A stretch of DNA of 64,000 bases from Neobacillus sp. Marseille-Q6967 (GCF_946151075.1 NZ_OX267715.1:682001-746000); one strand, 5' to 3'. Counted from the stretch's first letter, positions 33,597-42,602 are shown. Made by a program: numbers and translations. Notes: generated from the sequence alone by a model not told the origin.

Positions 33597-34406
33597 ATGA
33601 GTTTATTACAAGTAAATGAAGTAACTCATAGCTACGGATCCCGAAAGTTTTTCAACTGGAAAGACCGTCCTAAAAAAATACTTTCCAACATTTCTCTCTC
33701 TATTGAGGAAGGAACTTGTTTAGGTTTGCTTGGTACAAGTGGAGCTGGAAAAAGTACCTTAGGAAAAGTGATTCTTGGGTTGGAACGGCCGCAATATGGA
33801 CAGGTTCTGTTTCAAGGGCATGATATTTATACAGCAGATAAGACTATTCGTCAAAAAATACGTCGTGATCTTCAGGCAGTCTTTCAGGACTCATATTCAT
33901 CGGTCAACCCACGAATGACAGCCGAACGAATTATTGCAGAGCCGTTAGAAAACTATGAAAACCTTACACTCGCTGAACAAAAACGGACCGTTATTGAATT
34001 ATTGGAAAGGGTAGGGCTAAGTGAAAAGGACTTGAAAAAATTCCCTCATCAATTTAGTGGTGGCCAATTGCAAAGAATCAATATTGCAAGAGCCATCTCA
34101 CTCAAGCCAAAGCTGATTGTCTTAGACGAATCTGTCAGTAGTCTGGATATGGTGAATCAAACCGTTATTTTAGAATTATTAAAGGAGTTAAAAGCAGACT
34201 TCGGGTTATCATATCTCTTTATTACCCATGATATAAACGCTGCCTATACCATCAGTGATAGACTAGGTGTATTAGAAAAAGGAAAATTAGCCGAGTTGTA
34301 CGATGAAAAAAATCAGTTTTTTTCTTCAAAACATCAAGTAGTAAATGAGATGAGAGATTCAATACTTGCTAGTCATCCACGTTTTCGCACGGTTAGACGT
34401 GCTTAA
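33597..34406 (+). CDS. nikE: Nickel ABC transporter ATP-binding protein NikE
   Basis: A 269-residue ATPase completing the importer. Walker A is LGTSGAGKSTLG near residue 49, Q loop FQDSYSSVNPRMT, signature FSGGQLQRINIARA, Walker B LIVLDESVSSLD (Ser replaces the usual Pro-Thr-Ser-Ala) and switch His in ITHDI. The N-terminal insertion NWKDRPKKILSNISL is found in NikE/DppF-like ATPases. GGGGTG precedes ATG 33597. The operon ends with a terminator at 34435-34472. Confidence 0.9.
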   Translation: MSLLQVNEVTHSYGSRKFFNWKDRPKKILSNISLSIEEGTCLGLLGTSGAGKSTLGKVILGLERPQYGQVLFQGHDIYTADKTIRQKIRRDLQAVFQDSYSSVNPRMTAERIIAEPLENYENLTLAEQKRTVIELLERVGLSEKDLKKFPHQFSGGQLQRINIARAISLKPKLIVLDESVSSLDMVNQTVILELLKELKADFGLSYLFITHDINAAYTISDRLGVLEKGKLAELYDEKNQFFSSKHQVVNEMRDSILASHPRFRTVRRA

Positions 34407-34434
34407 TTTAAAAAAGTATTTACATTTTTCGAAT

Positions 34435-34472
34435 GCCTCGATTTCATTTATAAAATCGGGGCTATTGTTTTT
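34435..34472 (+). terminator. Terminator of the nik operon
   Basis: GCCTCGATTT (34435-34444) pairs with AAATCGGGGC (34453-34462) with one wobble; followed by TATTGTTTTTAT. Confidence 0.7.
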
Positions 34473-34502
34473 ATAAGAAATGATAGAAGGAGGCCATTCC
34501 GA

Positions 34503-35834
34503 ATGAATCATCGTGCGTACCTTACTTTGGCGATTCCCCTAACAATCTCGACCATGACAACGCCCTTGTTAGGTGCTGTAGATACAGCCGTTGTAGGGCA
34601 GCTTCCCGATCCAGCATATATTGGAGGGGTCGCAGTTGGGACTCTAATCTTTAATACATTATATTGGGTATTCGGATTTTTACGGGTTAGTACATCTGCT
34701 TTTGCTGCACAAGCGAACGGAGCAAGCGACCCAAATCAAGGAATACTTGCTTTATCGCGTCCATTTTTATTAGCTGTTGTGGTTGGAATTTGTTTTATTC
34801 TCTTACAATGGCCGATTGAATATGTAGCTCTGATCATGTTTTCCTCTGATTCTGATGTCAGTAAGTTTGCAGCCGAATATTTTCGAATTAGAATTTGGGG
34901 AGCACCCTTTACATTGATGAACTATGTGATCCTTGGCTGGCTAATGGGGATGGCTAAAATTAAAGAATCATTATTTTTACAAGTGTTAATGAATGTTTTG
35001 AATATGATTTTGGCCATTCTTTTTGTTCATGTCTTTTCTTTTGCTGTCAAAGGAGTTGCAACGGCCGCTTTGATTGCTGAAGTGACAGCCTTTATATTAG
35101 GGTTACTTATTGTTATAAAGGCATCACCATTTGTATGGAGATTACCATCCTTTCAGGAACTTTTAGATACTCAGTCGATGAAAAAGATGTTTAACGTTAA
35201 CAAGGATCTGTTTATTCGAACCATTTGTTTATTAGTCGTTATTAATATGTTTACCGCAAAAGGTGCTTCGTTTGGTACACATCTTCTAGCTGCAAATGCT
35301 GTTCTTTTTCAAATTCATTACATAATGGCTTATTTTTTCGACGGGTTTGCGAACGCCACGAGTATTCTCGTTGGCAAAGCGGTAGGAGCAAACGACAAGG
35401 AATTATATAAAAAAACACTTACTTTATCAAAGCAATGGTCGGTGATTACAGCTTTTGTCATAGCTTGTATTTATGGATTATTTCAAGAACAAATTATTGA
35501 GCTATTTACCAATCTACCTAGTGTAATCGAACTTTCAACTACATATGGAACATGGCTGATCCTTTACCCGTTTGCTGCGTGCTTTGGCCTTGTCATTTAT
35601 GGTGTCTTCACAGGAGCGACTGAAATTGCTCCCGTTCGAAACTCTATGATTTACGCAATGGTTGTCTATATCCTTATACAAATTACGGTAACACCTATTT
35701 GGCATAATCATGGTCTATGGCTGGCTTTTATTTTATATACGTTTGGGCGATCTGGATTCCTAGTTATATATGTTCCTAGATTAAATAAAAAATTGTTTGA
35801 AACAAAGAACGTGAAAAACATCATCCCTAATTAA
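34503..35834 (+). CDS. MATE family efflux transporter
   Basis: A 443-residue integral membrane antiporter with about 12 helices that exports drugs or metabolites in exchange for sodium ions or protons. The N-terminal LTLAIPLTISTMTTPLLGAVDTAVVGQLPDPAYIGGVAVG is the MatE signature, FLRVSTSAFAAQANGA the typical helix 2-3 region, and FFDGFANATSILVGKAVGA the second-half repeat (NorM/DinF-like, closer to DinF by its length). AGGAGG lies 10 nt before ATG 34503. It has its own transcription unit between two terminators. No regulator is adjacent; the substrate is unknown. Confidence 0.88.
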   Translation: MNHRAYLTLAIPLTISTMTTPLLGAVDTAVVGQLPDPAYIGGVAVGTLIFNTLYWVFGFLRVSTSAFAAQANGASDPNQGILALSRPFLLAVVVGICFILLQWPIEYVALIMFSSDSDVSKFAAEYFRIRIWGAPFTLMNYVILGWLMGMAKIKESLFLQVLMNVLNMILAILFVHVFSFAVKGVATAALIAEVTAFILGLLIVIKASPFVWRLPSFQELLDTQSMKKMFNVNKDLFIRTICLLVVINMFTAKGASFGTHLLAANAVLFQIHYIMAYFFDGFANATSILVGKAVGANDKELYKKTLTLSKQWSVITAFVIACIYGLFQEQIIELFTNLPSVIELSTTYGTWLILYPFAACFGLVIYGVFTGATEIAPVRNSMIYAMVVYILIQITVTPIWHNHGLWLAFILYTFGRSGFLVIYVPRLNKKLFETKNVKNIIPN

Positions 35835-35897
35835 ACTGTATTAAAACCTATCATTATACATTGGACGAAGCAATCAAACTAAATTCAGCATATGATC

Positions 35898-35931
35898 AAC
35901 GTTTCTTTCATTTTGGAAGGAACGTTTTTTT
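35898..35931 (+). terminator. Terminator of the MATE gene
   Basis: AACGTTTCTT pairs with AAGGAACGTT with one wobble, then a run of seven T. Confidence 0.75.
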
Positions 35932-36114
35932 ATTTATTACAAATAATTTAATACAAAAATATCGTGTGAGTACCTTGTCTTTAATAGCTGGCAGGATGAT
36001 AGGTTTGTCATAAAACATTCACATTTTTATGAAAAGCATACTGACCGTTTTCTTCATTAAACACTATATCTTCTATGAAAGGAATTTTATTAGAAGAAGG
36101 GACAGTGGTTAAAG

Positions 36115-36558
36115 ATGGCAAAATTTCGAATGGTGCGTACTGATTTTAGGAACAATCCGATTGTATCGGAGGAGATGACCCCGGAGGACAAATACTTCTA
36201 CCTTTATCTTCTTACGGATCCACATTCGACTCAAATTGGAATCTATAAGATTTTATTCAATATGTAGCGGTATCGATTCTTAAACAGGATATTCGTAGTC
36301 TCTATGAATCTTTTTGTAATGAAAAAGAGATGTTTTTTGTCAATGAAGTTTGTGACCCAGATGAAATTGATACATATATCGATTCTGAAGACGAAGAGCT
36401 TGACGATACGTTCATGCATCGTTATACGACACGGGGACAAAAAGAAAAAGAAAAACAACAAGCTCTTTATCCTGATATAGAGAATAATCGGGACATTCAG
36501 ACTCCATTGCGGCATGAATCAAAATGATGTGAAAGAAATTGTTGAGCTTTGGGACACC
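36115..36558 (+). pseudogene. Deleted second copy of the DnaD-like replication gene
   Basis: The copy starts MAKFRMVRTDFRNNPIVSEEM and follows the gene at 13892 up to IGIYKI, then jumps, out of frame, to sequence matching LIQYVSESILKEDIR (here LIQYVAVSILKQDIR). About 210 bp are lost between. A further part matches the acidic DTECEELDDTFMHRYTRRGQKEKE segment, and the last visible similarity is DVKEIVELWD near 36545. The 120 bp upstream of the start are also similar to those before 13892, so the duplication included the leader. A TAG follows the junction at 36264. No helicase gene follows. A decayed remnant of a related mobile element. Confidence 0.8.
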
Positions 36559-36676
36559 GTGGTGACGGTTCAAGTCCATGGCCTGTTGAAATCTCTCTTG
36601 CCCATCTGTCCGAAGCCCCATGAAACACAACACAAGAATTGAGTAGAATATCTAAAAAATACTATTATTCTTTCAC

Positions 36677-36708
36677 AACGCATTTTTACTTTATAAATGC
36701 GTTTTTTT
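36677..36708 (+). terminator. Terminator between the replication relic and the ger operon
   Basis: AACGCATTT (36677-36685) pairs with AAATGCGTT (36695-36703), followed by seven T. Confidence 0.75.
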
Positions 36709-36791
36709 GCATAGTTGACAGTATTTATCACAAACTAAAAAAAATTCGTGTTAAATATTGGTTACTTTACGTTTTAGAGGGGATGCATGTG

Positions 36792-38360
36792 ATGTTTCGC
36801 TTTTTAAAAAAAAGAATCCTGCAACAGATGAAGCAAAAAGTAAATCAAATAAAACAAAATTACGATAATCCAAATCAAATATTTCCTACTCTTATGGAAA
36901 ATATTGAACAGATTAAAAAGCTGCTGCATTCTCCTAATGATCTTATTATTCGAATCGTTAAAATCGGTAATTCCAATCATCGTTGTGCGATTGTTTGTAT
37001 CGATGGCTTGGTTGACAAGGATGTTGTAAATACGCAAATTTTAAATAATATTCAGCTTGGGATGGCGCAAGCAAATAAAGAAATTCCACCCAATGATAAG
37101 GAATTGTTACTCGAACTGGAGAATGAAATCCTCTCAATAGGTGAGCTGAAAAAAGTTCAAACTCTCGATGCTGTGATGTTTGCTGTTCTTTCGGGAGAAA
37201 CGGCCATTTTTGTTGAGGGAACAACGGAAGTTCTAATGATTGGTACAAAGGGTTGGGCAAGCAGAGGAATCGAAGAGCCAGTTTCAGAAGCATTAGTGCG
37301 TGGACCAAGAGAAGGGTTTACTGAAAATGTGCGGACAAATACCGTCCTTATACGAAGACATATTCGAGATCCGAATCTTCGTTTTGAAAACTTTCAGGTT
37401 GGGAGGCGTTCGAAAAAAGATCTTTTCCTAGTCTATATTGATGGTATTATTCATCCTGAAATTGTCAAGGAAGTTAAAAGGAGATTAGATTCAATCGATA
37501 TGGATGATGCACCAGAGTCTGGGTTCATTGAACAATGGATTGAAGACAGTTTTATGTCTCCTTTTCCTCAGGTTCTTCATACGGAAAGGCCAGATAAAGC
37601 TTGTGCCGCGATTTTAGAAGGAAAAGTCGTAATTCTCTTAGATGGAACACCTTTTGTTTTAATCGCACCAGTGACGTTTGTAGCTTTAGTTCAATCTCCA
37701 GAGGATTATTATGAACGCTGGATGATTGGTTCTCTCATTAGAATCTTAAGATATGTTGCAGCTTTTATTTCCTTGTTTCTTCCAGCTTTATATATTGCTC
37801 TTGTTTCCTTTCATCAGGGAATGATTCCGTCAAAACTGGCATTTTCCATCGCTGCTTCACGTGAAGGTGTACCTTTTCCAGCAGTAGTGGAGGCATTCAT
37901 AATGGAAGTTACTTTGGAGTTGTTAAGAGAAGCAGGACTTCGCTTACCAAAGCCTATTGGTCAGACGATTGGAATTGTAGGTGGTTTGGTTATTGGTGAA
38001 TCTGCCGTACAAGCTGGAATTGTCAGTCCAGTCATGGTAATAGTCGTTTCGGTTACTGCGATTGCTTCTTTTGCGGTACCTTCCTATAGTGCAGGAATTG
38101 CATTTCGGATGCTTCGCTTTGTGACCATGCTTACTTCAAGTATTCTCGGTCTTTATGGCATTATTTTAACGTATATTATGATTAATGTTCATCTTGCGAG
38201 ACTTAAAAGCTTCGGGTTGCCTTATACAGCTCCATTTTCACCAAACTTTAAACATGATTTAAAGGATTTGGTTTTCCGGGCACCTATTACCATGTTATCA
38301 AGAAGACCTCAATTTATGCAGACTGAAGATGATAAACGTATGGATACAAAGGGGGAGTAG
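36792..38360 (+). CDS. Spore germination protein, GerA family (A subunit)
   Basis: A 522-residue inner-membrane subunit of a GerA-type germinant receptor, which senses nutrients in the dormant spore. The N-terminal soluble domain (residues about 30-270, with FEGTTE-like AIFVEGTTEVLMIGTKGW, EPVSEALVRGPREGFTENVRTNTVLIRRHIRD, HTERPDKACAAILEGKVVILLDGTPFVLIAP) is diagnostic. A C-terminal region with several membrane helices follows (YVAAFISLFLPALYIALVSFH, QTIGIVGGLVIGESAVQAGIVSP). ATG 36792 has AGAGGGG 9 nt upstream; ATG 36783 abuts it. First of a four-gene operon, expected to be transcribed in the forespore by sigma-G. Confidence 0.92.
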   Translation: MFRFLKKRILQQMKQKVNQIKQNYDNPNQIFPTLMENIEQIKKLLHSPNDLIIRIVKIGNSNHRCAIVCIDGLVDKDVVNTQILNNIQLGMAQANKEIPPNDKELLLELENEILSIGELKKVQTLDAVMFAVLSGETAIFVEGTTEVLMIGTKGWASRGIEEPVSEALVRGPREGFTENVRTNTVLIRRHIRDPNLRFENFQVGRRSKKDLFLVYIDGIIHPEIVKEVKRRLDSIDMDDAPESGFIEQWIEDSFMSPFPQVLHTERPDKACAAILEGKVVILLDGTPFVLIAPVTFVALVQSPEDYYERWMIGSLIRILRYVAAFISLFLPALYIALVSFHQGMIPSKLAFSIAASREGVPFPAVVEAFIMEVTLELLREAGLRLPKPIGQTIGIVGGLVIGESAVQAGIVSPVMVIVVSVTAIASFAVPSYSAGIAFRMLRFVTMLTSSILGLYGIILTYIMINVHLARLKSFGLPYTAPFSPNFKHDLKDLVFRAPITMLSRRPQFMQTEDDKRMDTKGE

Positions 38361-38363
38361 CTC

Positions 38364-39470
38364 ATGAAATCCTTTGAATATGGTGACGAGGAAATTGGAA
38401 AAAAGGATGTCATATTCCTGGTCGCTAATATGATAATTGGTTTTGGGATCCTTACTCTTCCACGTGCCATTGTAGATGTCACAAAATCAATAGATGGTTG
38501 GATGTCAATTTGTCTTGGTGCACTTGTAGCATTTATTTTTACAGGAGTGGTTGCACGATTAATTTCAAGATTCCCTAAGAAAAACCTTTTTGACATTTCG
38601 AAGTCCATCTTTAATAAGCCAGTTGCAATTGGTATCACATTTTTATTTGCATTCTATACGATGCTCTTTGTTAGTTATGAAATGAGGGGGGTCGCGAGCA
38701 TTGCCAAACTATATCTGTTTGATGTAACTCCTGTCGAAGTAATTTGTCTAGTTTTTCTGTTAGTTGTTGTGTATGGCGTAGCAGGTTCGAGTACAGCATT
38801 ATTACGAATAAATATTATGTTTATCCCCATCATCCTGTTTATTGTATTAATCTTAATCGTTTTTAATATCAGATTTTTTGAAATGGGAAATTTCAAGCCT
38901 TTTTTTATTACGGGGTGGTTAGATGTCATTAAGGCTTCAAAGGAAACCGTATTCTCTTTTTTAGGCTTTGAGATTTTATTATTTTATAATGTGTATAATA
39001 ATCAACCGAAAAAGACTGTTAAAGCTTCATTAATTGGAATTACAATAGCCTTTCTTTTATATCTGATTGTGTTTTTTGCAGCCATTGGTGTGTTTGGTGT
39101 CGAAGTAACAAATAATCTCAACTTTCCAACTGCAGAATTAGCAAAACAAGTGGAAGTACCAGGTGGATTTTTTGAGAGATTTGAATCCATATTCTTTACG
39201 ATATGGGTTATGACATTATTCAGCTCAGCAGCAATGGCATTTGATGTTACTCTTTTGGCACTTTGTGCCATCTTCAAAAAGATTAAGAGAATAACGTTCA
39301 TCTTTGCCTTAACACCAATCATTTATATAATCGCGATGACCCCTCAAGATTTTAATGAATTTACTACATTTGGAATATATATCAGTTATTTAGGTATCTT
39401 GTTCAGTATGATTATTCCTTCTCTGCTGCTCATTGTCGCTAAAATAAGTGGGGTAAAGGGGAATGTATAA
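38364..39470 (+). CDS. Spore germination permease-like protein, GerB family
   Basis: A 368-residue integral membrane protein of the GerAB group within the APC superfamily, with about ten helices. The N terminus KKDVIFLVANMIIGFGILTLPRAI is typical, including the broken helix 1. FSFLGFEILLFYNVYNN in the middle and the TPQDFNEF loop near the end are also family-like. It starts 3 bp after the A gene, with GGGGGAG in the ribosome binding site, and overlaps the C gene by 8 bp. In characterised receptors this subunit binds the germinant; which one cannot be predicted. Confidence 0.92.
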   Translation: MKSFEYGDEEIGKKDVIFLVANMIIGFGILTLPRAIVDVTKSIDGWMSICLGALVAFIFTGVVARLISRFPKKNLFDISKSIFNKPVAIGITFLFAFYTMLFVSYEMRGVASIAKLYLFDVTPVEVICLVFLLVVVYGVAGSSTALLRINIMFIPIILFIVLILIVFNIRFFEMGNFKPFFITGWLDVIKASKETVFSFLGFEILLFYNVYNNQPKKTVKASLIGITIAFLLYLIVFFAAIGVFGVEVTNNLNFPTAELAKQVEVPGGFFERFESIFFTIWVMTLFSSAAMAFDVTLLALCAIFKKIKRITFIFALTPIIYIIAMTPQDFNEFTTFGIYISYLGILFSMIIPSLLLIVAKISGVKGNV

Positions 39471-40659
39471 AGGTTTTTTGTATGTTAGTTTATGTTTGCT
39501 TCTAACTGGATGTTGGGATCAGGTTGAGAGTGAAGAACGTGGATATGTAATAGGAGTGGGAATCGATCCTTCAGATCATGACAAATTAGAGGATAGAGAT
39601 GAAGCAGAGGTAACCGAGGATACCATTGCTAAAGAGAGATTTAAGGTAACATTTCAATTTGTGGTTCCAAGTGCTTTACAAGGTAAAGGGGGAGATTCCA
39701 GTCAAATTCAAAATCCGTTTCTAAATACTGCAGGCAGCGGGAATACGATGTTTCAAATTATTCGTGATATGTCGAAAAAAATGGCTCGATCCCCTTATTT
39801 CCAGCATATTAAGATGATCATAATCTCAGACGAGGTAGCGAAAAAGGGATATTTTCCTGAGGTGTTAGATATTTTCTTGCGAGATCATGAAATGCGACGA
39901 TCGACAAAAATCATGATTTCCAAGGATACAACCAAGGATATATTAGAATCAAGAACAAGAGTAGAGAAATTACCTGTTATGTATATTGATTCGATAGCAG
40001 AAAATGCTTATAAAAATGGTGAATTATTACCTCCAGTAAATATTGGTAAGACACATAAATTTTTAATTGGAACAAACAGCTTCCTCATTCCTTTCATTAA
40101 GTCGAATAGTCAAAAAGTAGATTTGTCTGGTTCTGCCATTTTTAAAGGAGATAGTAAAAAAATGATTGGAACATTAAGTGGAATGGAAACACAGGGAGTA
40201 AATTTTATTACAGGTGAACTGAAAGGAGGAGTTATTGAAGTAATTGTAGATGGTCAATTGATCGTATTTGAAATTAAGAATGCAAAAAGAAAAATACATG
40301 CGAATGTCACCAATAAAGATCAAATAGACTTTACGATTGATGTTGTGGTTGAGGGTAATGTGAGTGAGGATTTTGGAGATTATAGTATATCTAAACCTAA
40401 AAATGTTGCCAAATTGGAAGAAAAAGTTGCAAAAAAAATTGAGACATTAACAGCAGGAGTAGTTGAAAAAACGCAAAAAGAATATAATGCCGATGTTTTA
40501 GGATTAGGCTCCTTTTTACATCAGGAATACTATGATAGTTGGAAAACCATTAAAAATGATTGGGAAAGTGGTTCACATGTTTTTTCAAAAAGTAACATAC
40601 ACGTTAATGCCAAGGTAATTGTTCGTACTATCGGGACTATCGTAGAAACCCAAAAATAA
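39463..40659 (+). CDS. Spore germination lipoprotein, GerC family
   Basis: A 398-residue lipoprotein on the outer face of the spore inner membrane. The signal peptide ends at lipobox LTGCW (Cys17), the usual GCWD start of GerAC proteins. Downstream are ERGYVIGVGID, FVVPSALQGKGG, FLRDHEMRRSTKIMISKDTTKDILE, NGELLPPVNIG and GSAIFKGDSKKMIGTLSGMETQGVNFITGELKGG (long family-specific segments, split here by position). An 8-bp overlap with the B gene indicates coupling. All three structural genes of the receptor are intact. Confidence 0.92.
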   Translation: MYKGFLYVSLCLLLTGCWDQVESEERGYVIGVGIDPSDHDKLEDRDEAEVTEDTIAKERFKVTFQFVVPSALQGKGGDSSQIQNPFLNTAGSGNTMFQIIRDMSKKMARSPYFQHIKMIIISDEVAKKGYFPEVLDIFLRDHEMRRSTKIMISKDTTKDILESRTRVEKLPVMYIDSIAENAYKNGELLPPVNIGKTHKFLIGTNSFLIPFIKSNSQKVDLSGSAIFKGDSKKMIGTLSGMETQGVNFITGELKGGVIEVIVDGQLIVFEIKNAKRKIHANVTNKDQIDFTIDVVVEGNVSEDFGDYSISKPKNVAKLEEKVAKKIETLTAGVVEKTQKEYNADVLGLGSFLHQEYYDSWKTIKNDWESGSHVFSKSNIHVNAKVIVRTIGTIVETQK

Positions 40660-40671
40660 AGGAGGTAAACC

Positions 40672-40824
40672 ATGTGGGACGCTATAATAGGAAGACTTCC
40701 TTCAAAGCTCATCCTCATAAATGCAGTTTTTTCTTTGTTAATCCCATTAGGAATTTATAAGTTAAATAAAGTGCTCCATCAATTTGGTGATCCCCCATGG
40801 AAAAATAATCAAAATCCTAAATAA
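40672..40824 (+). CDS. Small hydrophobic protein of the ger operon, 50 aa
   Basis: A 50-residue reading frame starts 12 bp after the GerC-family gene behind a strong AAAGGAGG. The product has one hydrophobic segment (LILINAVFSLLIPLGIY) and a short polar tail (FGDPPWKNNQNPK). Small fourth genes encoding one- or two-helix proteins occur in some GerA-type operons of Bacillus and Clostridium and can modulate receptor function. This one probably belongs to that class by position and form, although the sequence itself is not recognised. Confidence 0.65.
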   Translation: MWDAIIGRLPSKLILINAVFSLLIPLGIYKLNKVLHQFGDPPWKNNQNPK

Positions 40825-40936
40825 AATTCTTGAATTCGGTGCCTGTCACTCTCCGTATTTAGAAAACAAAATCCAATTAATGAAGAGTGAGTAAATCCCA
40901 ATTTCTCAATTATGCGTTTAATGATGCTTAGGAGGA

Positions 40937-40984
40937 AATATACGAAAGCCATTTTCTTTTAAAAGAAAATGGCTTTCGTATATT
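40937..40984. repeat. 48-bp perfect palindrome
   Basis: Arms of 24 bp meet without a spacer (AATATACGAAAGCCATTTTC on the left reads back exactly on the right). As RNA it makes a very long hairpin that can terminate the ger operon. The right arm encodes the end of the integrase remnant (EYTKAIFF on the minus strand), so it may be an inverted duplication of that gene's 3' end. Confidence 0.85.
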
Positions 40985-41263
40985 CGGTAAAACCTGTCGA
41001 ATGGCCTAATCTTTCAGAAACTACTTTAGGATGGACCCCTTGTTGTAACATTAGAGTGGCGTGAGTGTGCCTTAAATCATGAAACCATACGATAGTTCCT
41101 GTGCATTTCAGTTGGTTGGATGGGTTTTCCGTTTCTACTTGTTCATTATCCCATGTCTGTATTTCAATTTTTTTGGTATTTGGGATGTATTTTGTTAAGT
41201 CCTCAGCCTTAAAAGATGCAGTAAAATGGCAACGCTTAATTAGGAATGTTGCTGAAGCAGTAT
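40959..41263 (-). pseudogene. Scrambled tyrosine recombinase (phage integrase) remnant
   Basis: The minus strand from about 41203 to 40959 encodes TKKIEIQTWDNEQV, the usual entry to the integrase catalytic domain. It then jumps to GTIVWFHDLRHTHATLMLQQ and GVHPKVVSERLGHSTGF, the HxLRHT box and GH box. The catalytic middle (with the first Arg) is deleted and the terminal Tyr region is lost. Directly adjacent, the plus strand at 41204-41263 encodes SALKDAVKWQRLIRNVAEAV, which in intact integrases lies just before the KKIEIQTW segment. One piece is therefore inverted relative to the other. Inactive. Confidence 0.75.
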
Positions 41264-41289
41264 TTTATTATTTTTTAATTAAAAAAACG

Positions 41290-41348
41290 TTGAAACGTTT
41301 CCAACTTGGTGTTATTATAGGTTTATCGAAACGTTGAAACGTTTCCAA
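41290..41348 (+). promoter_or_regulatory. Promoter of the lacI-type gene flanked by two operators
   Basis: TTGAAACGTTTCCAA occurs at 41290-41304 and again at 41334-41348. The first copy supplies the -35 (TTGAAA, 41290-41295); a 17-bp spacer leads to TATTAT (41313-41318). The second copy covers the region just after the start point. This arrangement predicts autorepression. Confidence 0.75.
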
Positions 41349-41389
41349 TATAAGAATAGGAAATAGTTTTATTACTGGAGGTAGTGGTA

Positions 41390-42364
41390 GTGCCAAGCAT
41401 AAAAGATGTAGCAGAACTAGCAGGAGTGGGTGTTGGCACTGTTTCACGAGTCATTAACAATCATCCAACTGTAAAGCTCGAAACCCGGGAGAAAGTGAAT
41501 GCTGCTATTAAACAATTAAATTATATTCCAAACGAAGTAGCAAGAAACTTTAAAATGCAAAAATCAACAATGGTTGCACTCTTGCTGCCGAGTATATGGC
41601 ATCCGTTTTTCTCGGAGCTTGCTTATTATATTGAAGATGAGCTTGATCGTGAAGGGTATAAATTGATGCTTTGCAATAGCGGAGGCAGACCTGATAAAGA
41701 ACTTTATTATTTCGATATGCTCAATCAGAATAAAGTAGCAGGCATTATTGGGATTACTTACAATGACATCGAAGATAGTGTGAGCACCGATATTCCGATT
41801 ATCAGTATTGACCGGCATTTTGGAAAAAAAATCACTTGCGTAACCTCAGATAACTACAATGGGGGCCGAATTGCCTTAAGAGAGCTTGTGAATGCGGGAA
41901 CGAAAAAAGCAGCCTATCTTGCAACTTATAGTAATGCTTATAGTGAGGTTGAACTTCGGAAAAAAGGATTTATTGATGAAGCAGAAGCTCAAGGAATCAA
42001 ATATATGATCTACGAGGAACTTGATACTGTTTTTGATGATGATAGATACTTCGAAAATTTCTTCCAAAGAAAAGAACATCAGGATGTGGACGGCATCTTT
42101 GCAAATACCGATCTGCTGGCTGCCAAATATATTGATAAAGCTAAACAATATGGATTACGAGTTCCAGAGGATGTAAAAGTAATCGGTTATGATGGAATTC
42201 AGGATAATAAACTGTTTCACCCGATTCTATCGACGATCCGACAGCCGGTTGAGAAAATGGCAAGAACGTCTGTAAAACTTCTCATAAGAAAAATCGAAGG
42301 TGAAACATTGGACCAAGAAATCTTTCGAATCCCTGTTGTATATAGAGAAGGGGAAACGACATAG
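41390..42364 (+). CDS. LacI family transcriptional regulator of the fructan locus
   Basis: A 324-residue repressor. The N-terminal helix-turn-helix is SIKDVAELAGVGVGTVSRVI and the hinge helix NEVARNFKM. The periplasmic-binding-like core has VALLLPSIWHPFFSEL, AGIIGITY, IISIDRHFG, NGGRIALREL, DGIFANTDLLAAKYI and VKVIGYDG. GTG 41390 is preferred because GGAGG lies 8 nt before it; GTG 41384 is too close. Two operator copies at its own promoter and three more upstream of the transporter genes indicate that it controls itself and the fructan operon. The inducer is probably fructose, a fructose phosphate or a short fructo-oligosaccharide, by inference from context. Confidence 0.9.
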   Translation: MPSIKDVAELAGVGVGTVSRVINNHPTVKLETREKVNAAIKQLNYIPNEVARNFKMQKSTMVALLLPSIWHPFFSELAYYIEDELDREGYKLMLCNSGGRPDKELYYFDMLNQNKVAGIIGITYNDIEDSVSTDIPIISIDRHFGKKITCVTSDNYNGGRIALRELVNAGTKKAAYLATYSNAYSEVELRKKGFIDEAEAQGIKYMIYEELDTVFDDDRYFENFFQRKEHQDVDGIFANTDLLAAKYIDKAKQYGLRVPEDVKVIGYDGIQDNKLFHPILSTIRQPVEKMARTSVKLLIRKIEGETLDQEIFRIPVVYREGETT

Positions 42365-42388
42365 CTGTTCAAATTTTTTTACACTTGA

Positions 42389-42602
42389 TTGGAAACGTTT
42401 CAACTGAGACAAAAGTTATAGAGTCAAATAAAAGAGGTTACCAACTAGCAGATAGTTCCCGCCAACTTAACCGATAAGAAATAATAATTTTTTACCTCAT
42501 ATTGGAAACGTTTCAATATGAGGTTTATCGAATCCTGTAAACCGAGAGGAGGAAACCATTAGGATGTACATATTTTTTTAGTACTTAATGGAAACGTTTC
42601 AA
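42389..42602 (+). promoter_or_regulatory. Three LacI-type operators upstream of the transporter operon
   Basis: TTGGAAACGTTTCAA at 42389-42403 and 42502-42516 and ATGGAAACGTTTCAA at 42588-42602 are the inverse of the two copies at the regulator promoter. The middle one is the centre of a 29-bp palindrome (42495-42523) extended by CCTCATA/TATGAGG. The spacings of 113 and 86 bp would allow DNA looping. Confidence 0.75.

Noticed and set aside
36541..36610. tRNA-like GGTTCAAGTCC after the DnaD relic
   Set aside because: The flanking bases do not form a T stem or acceptor stem, and no anticodon arm lies upstream.
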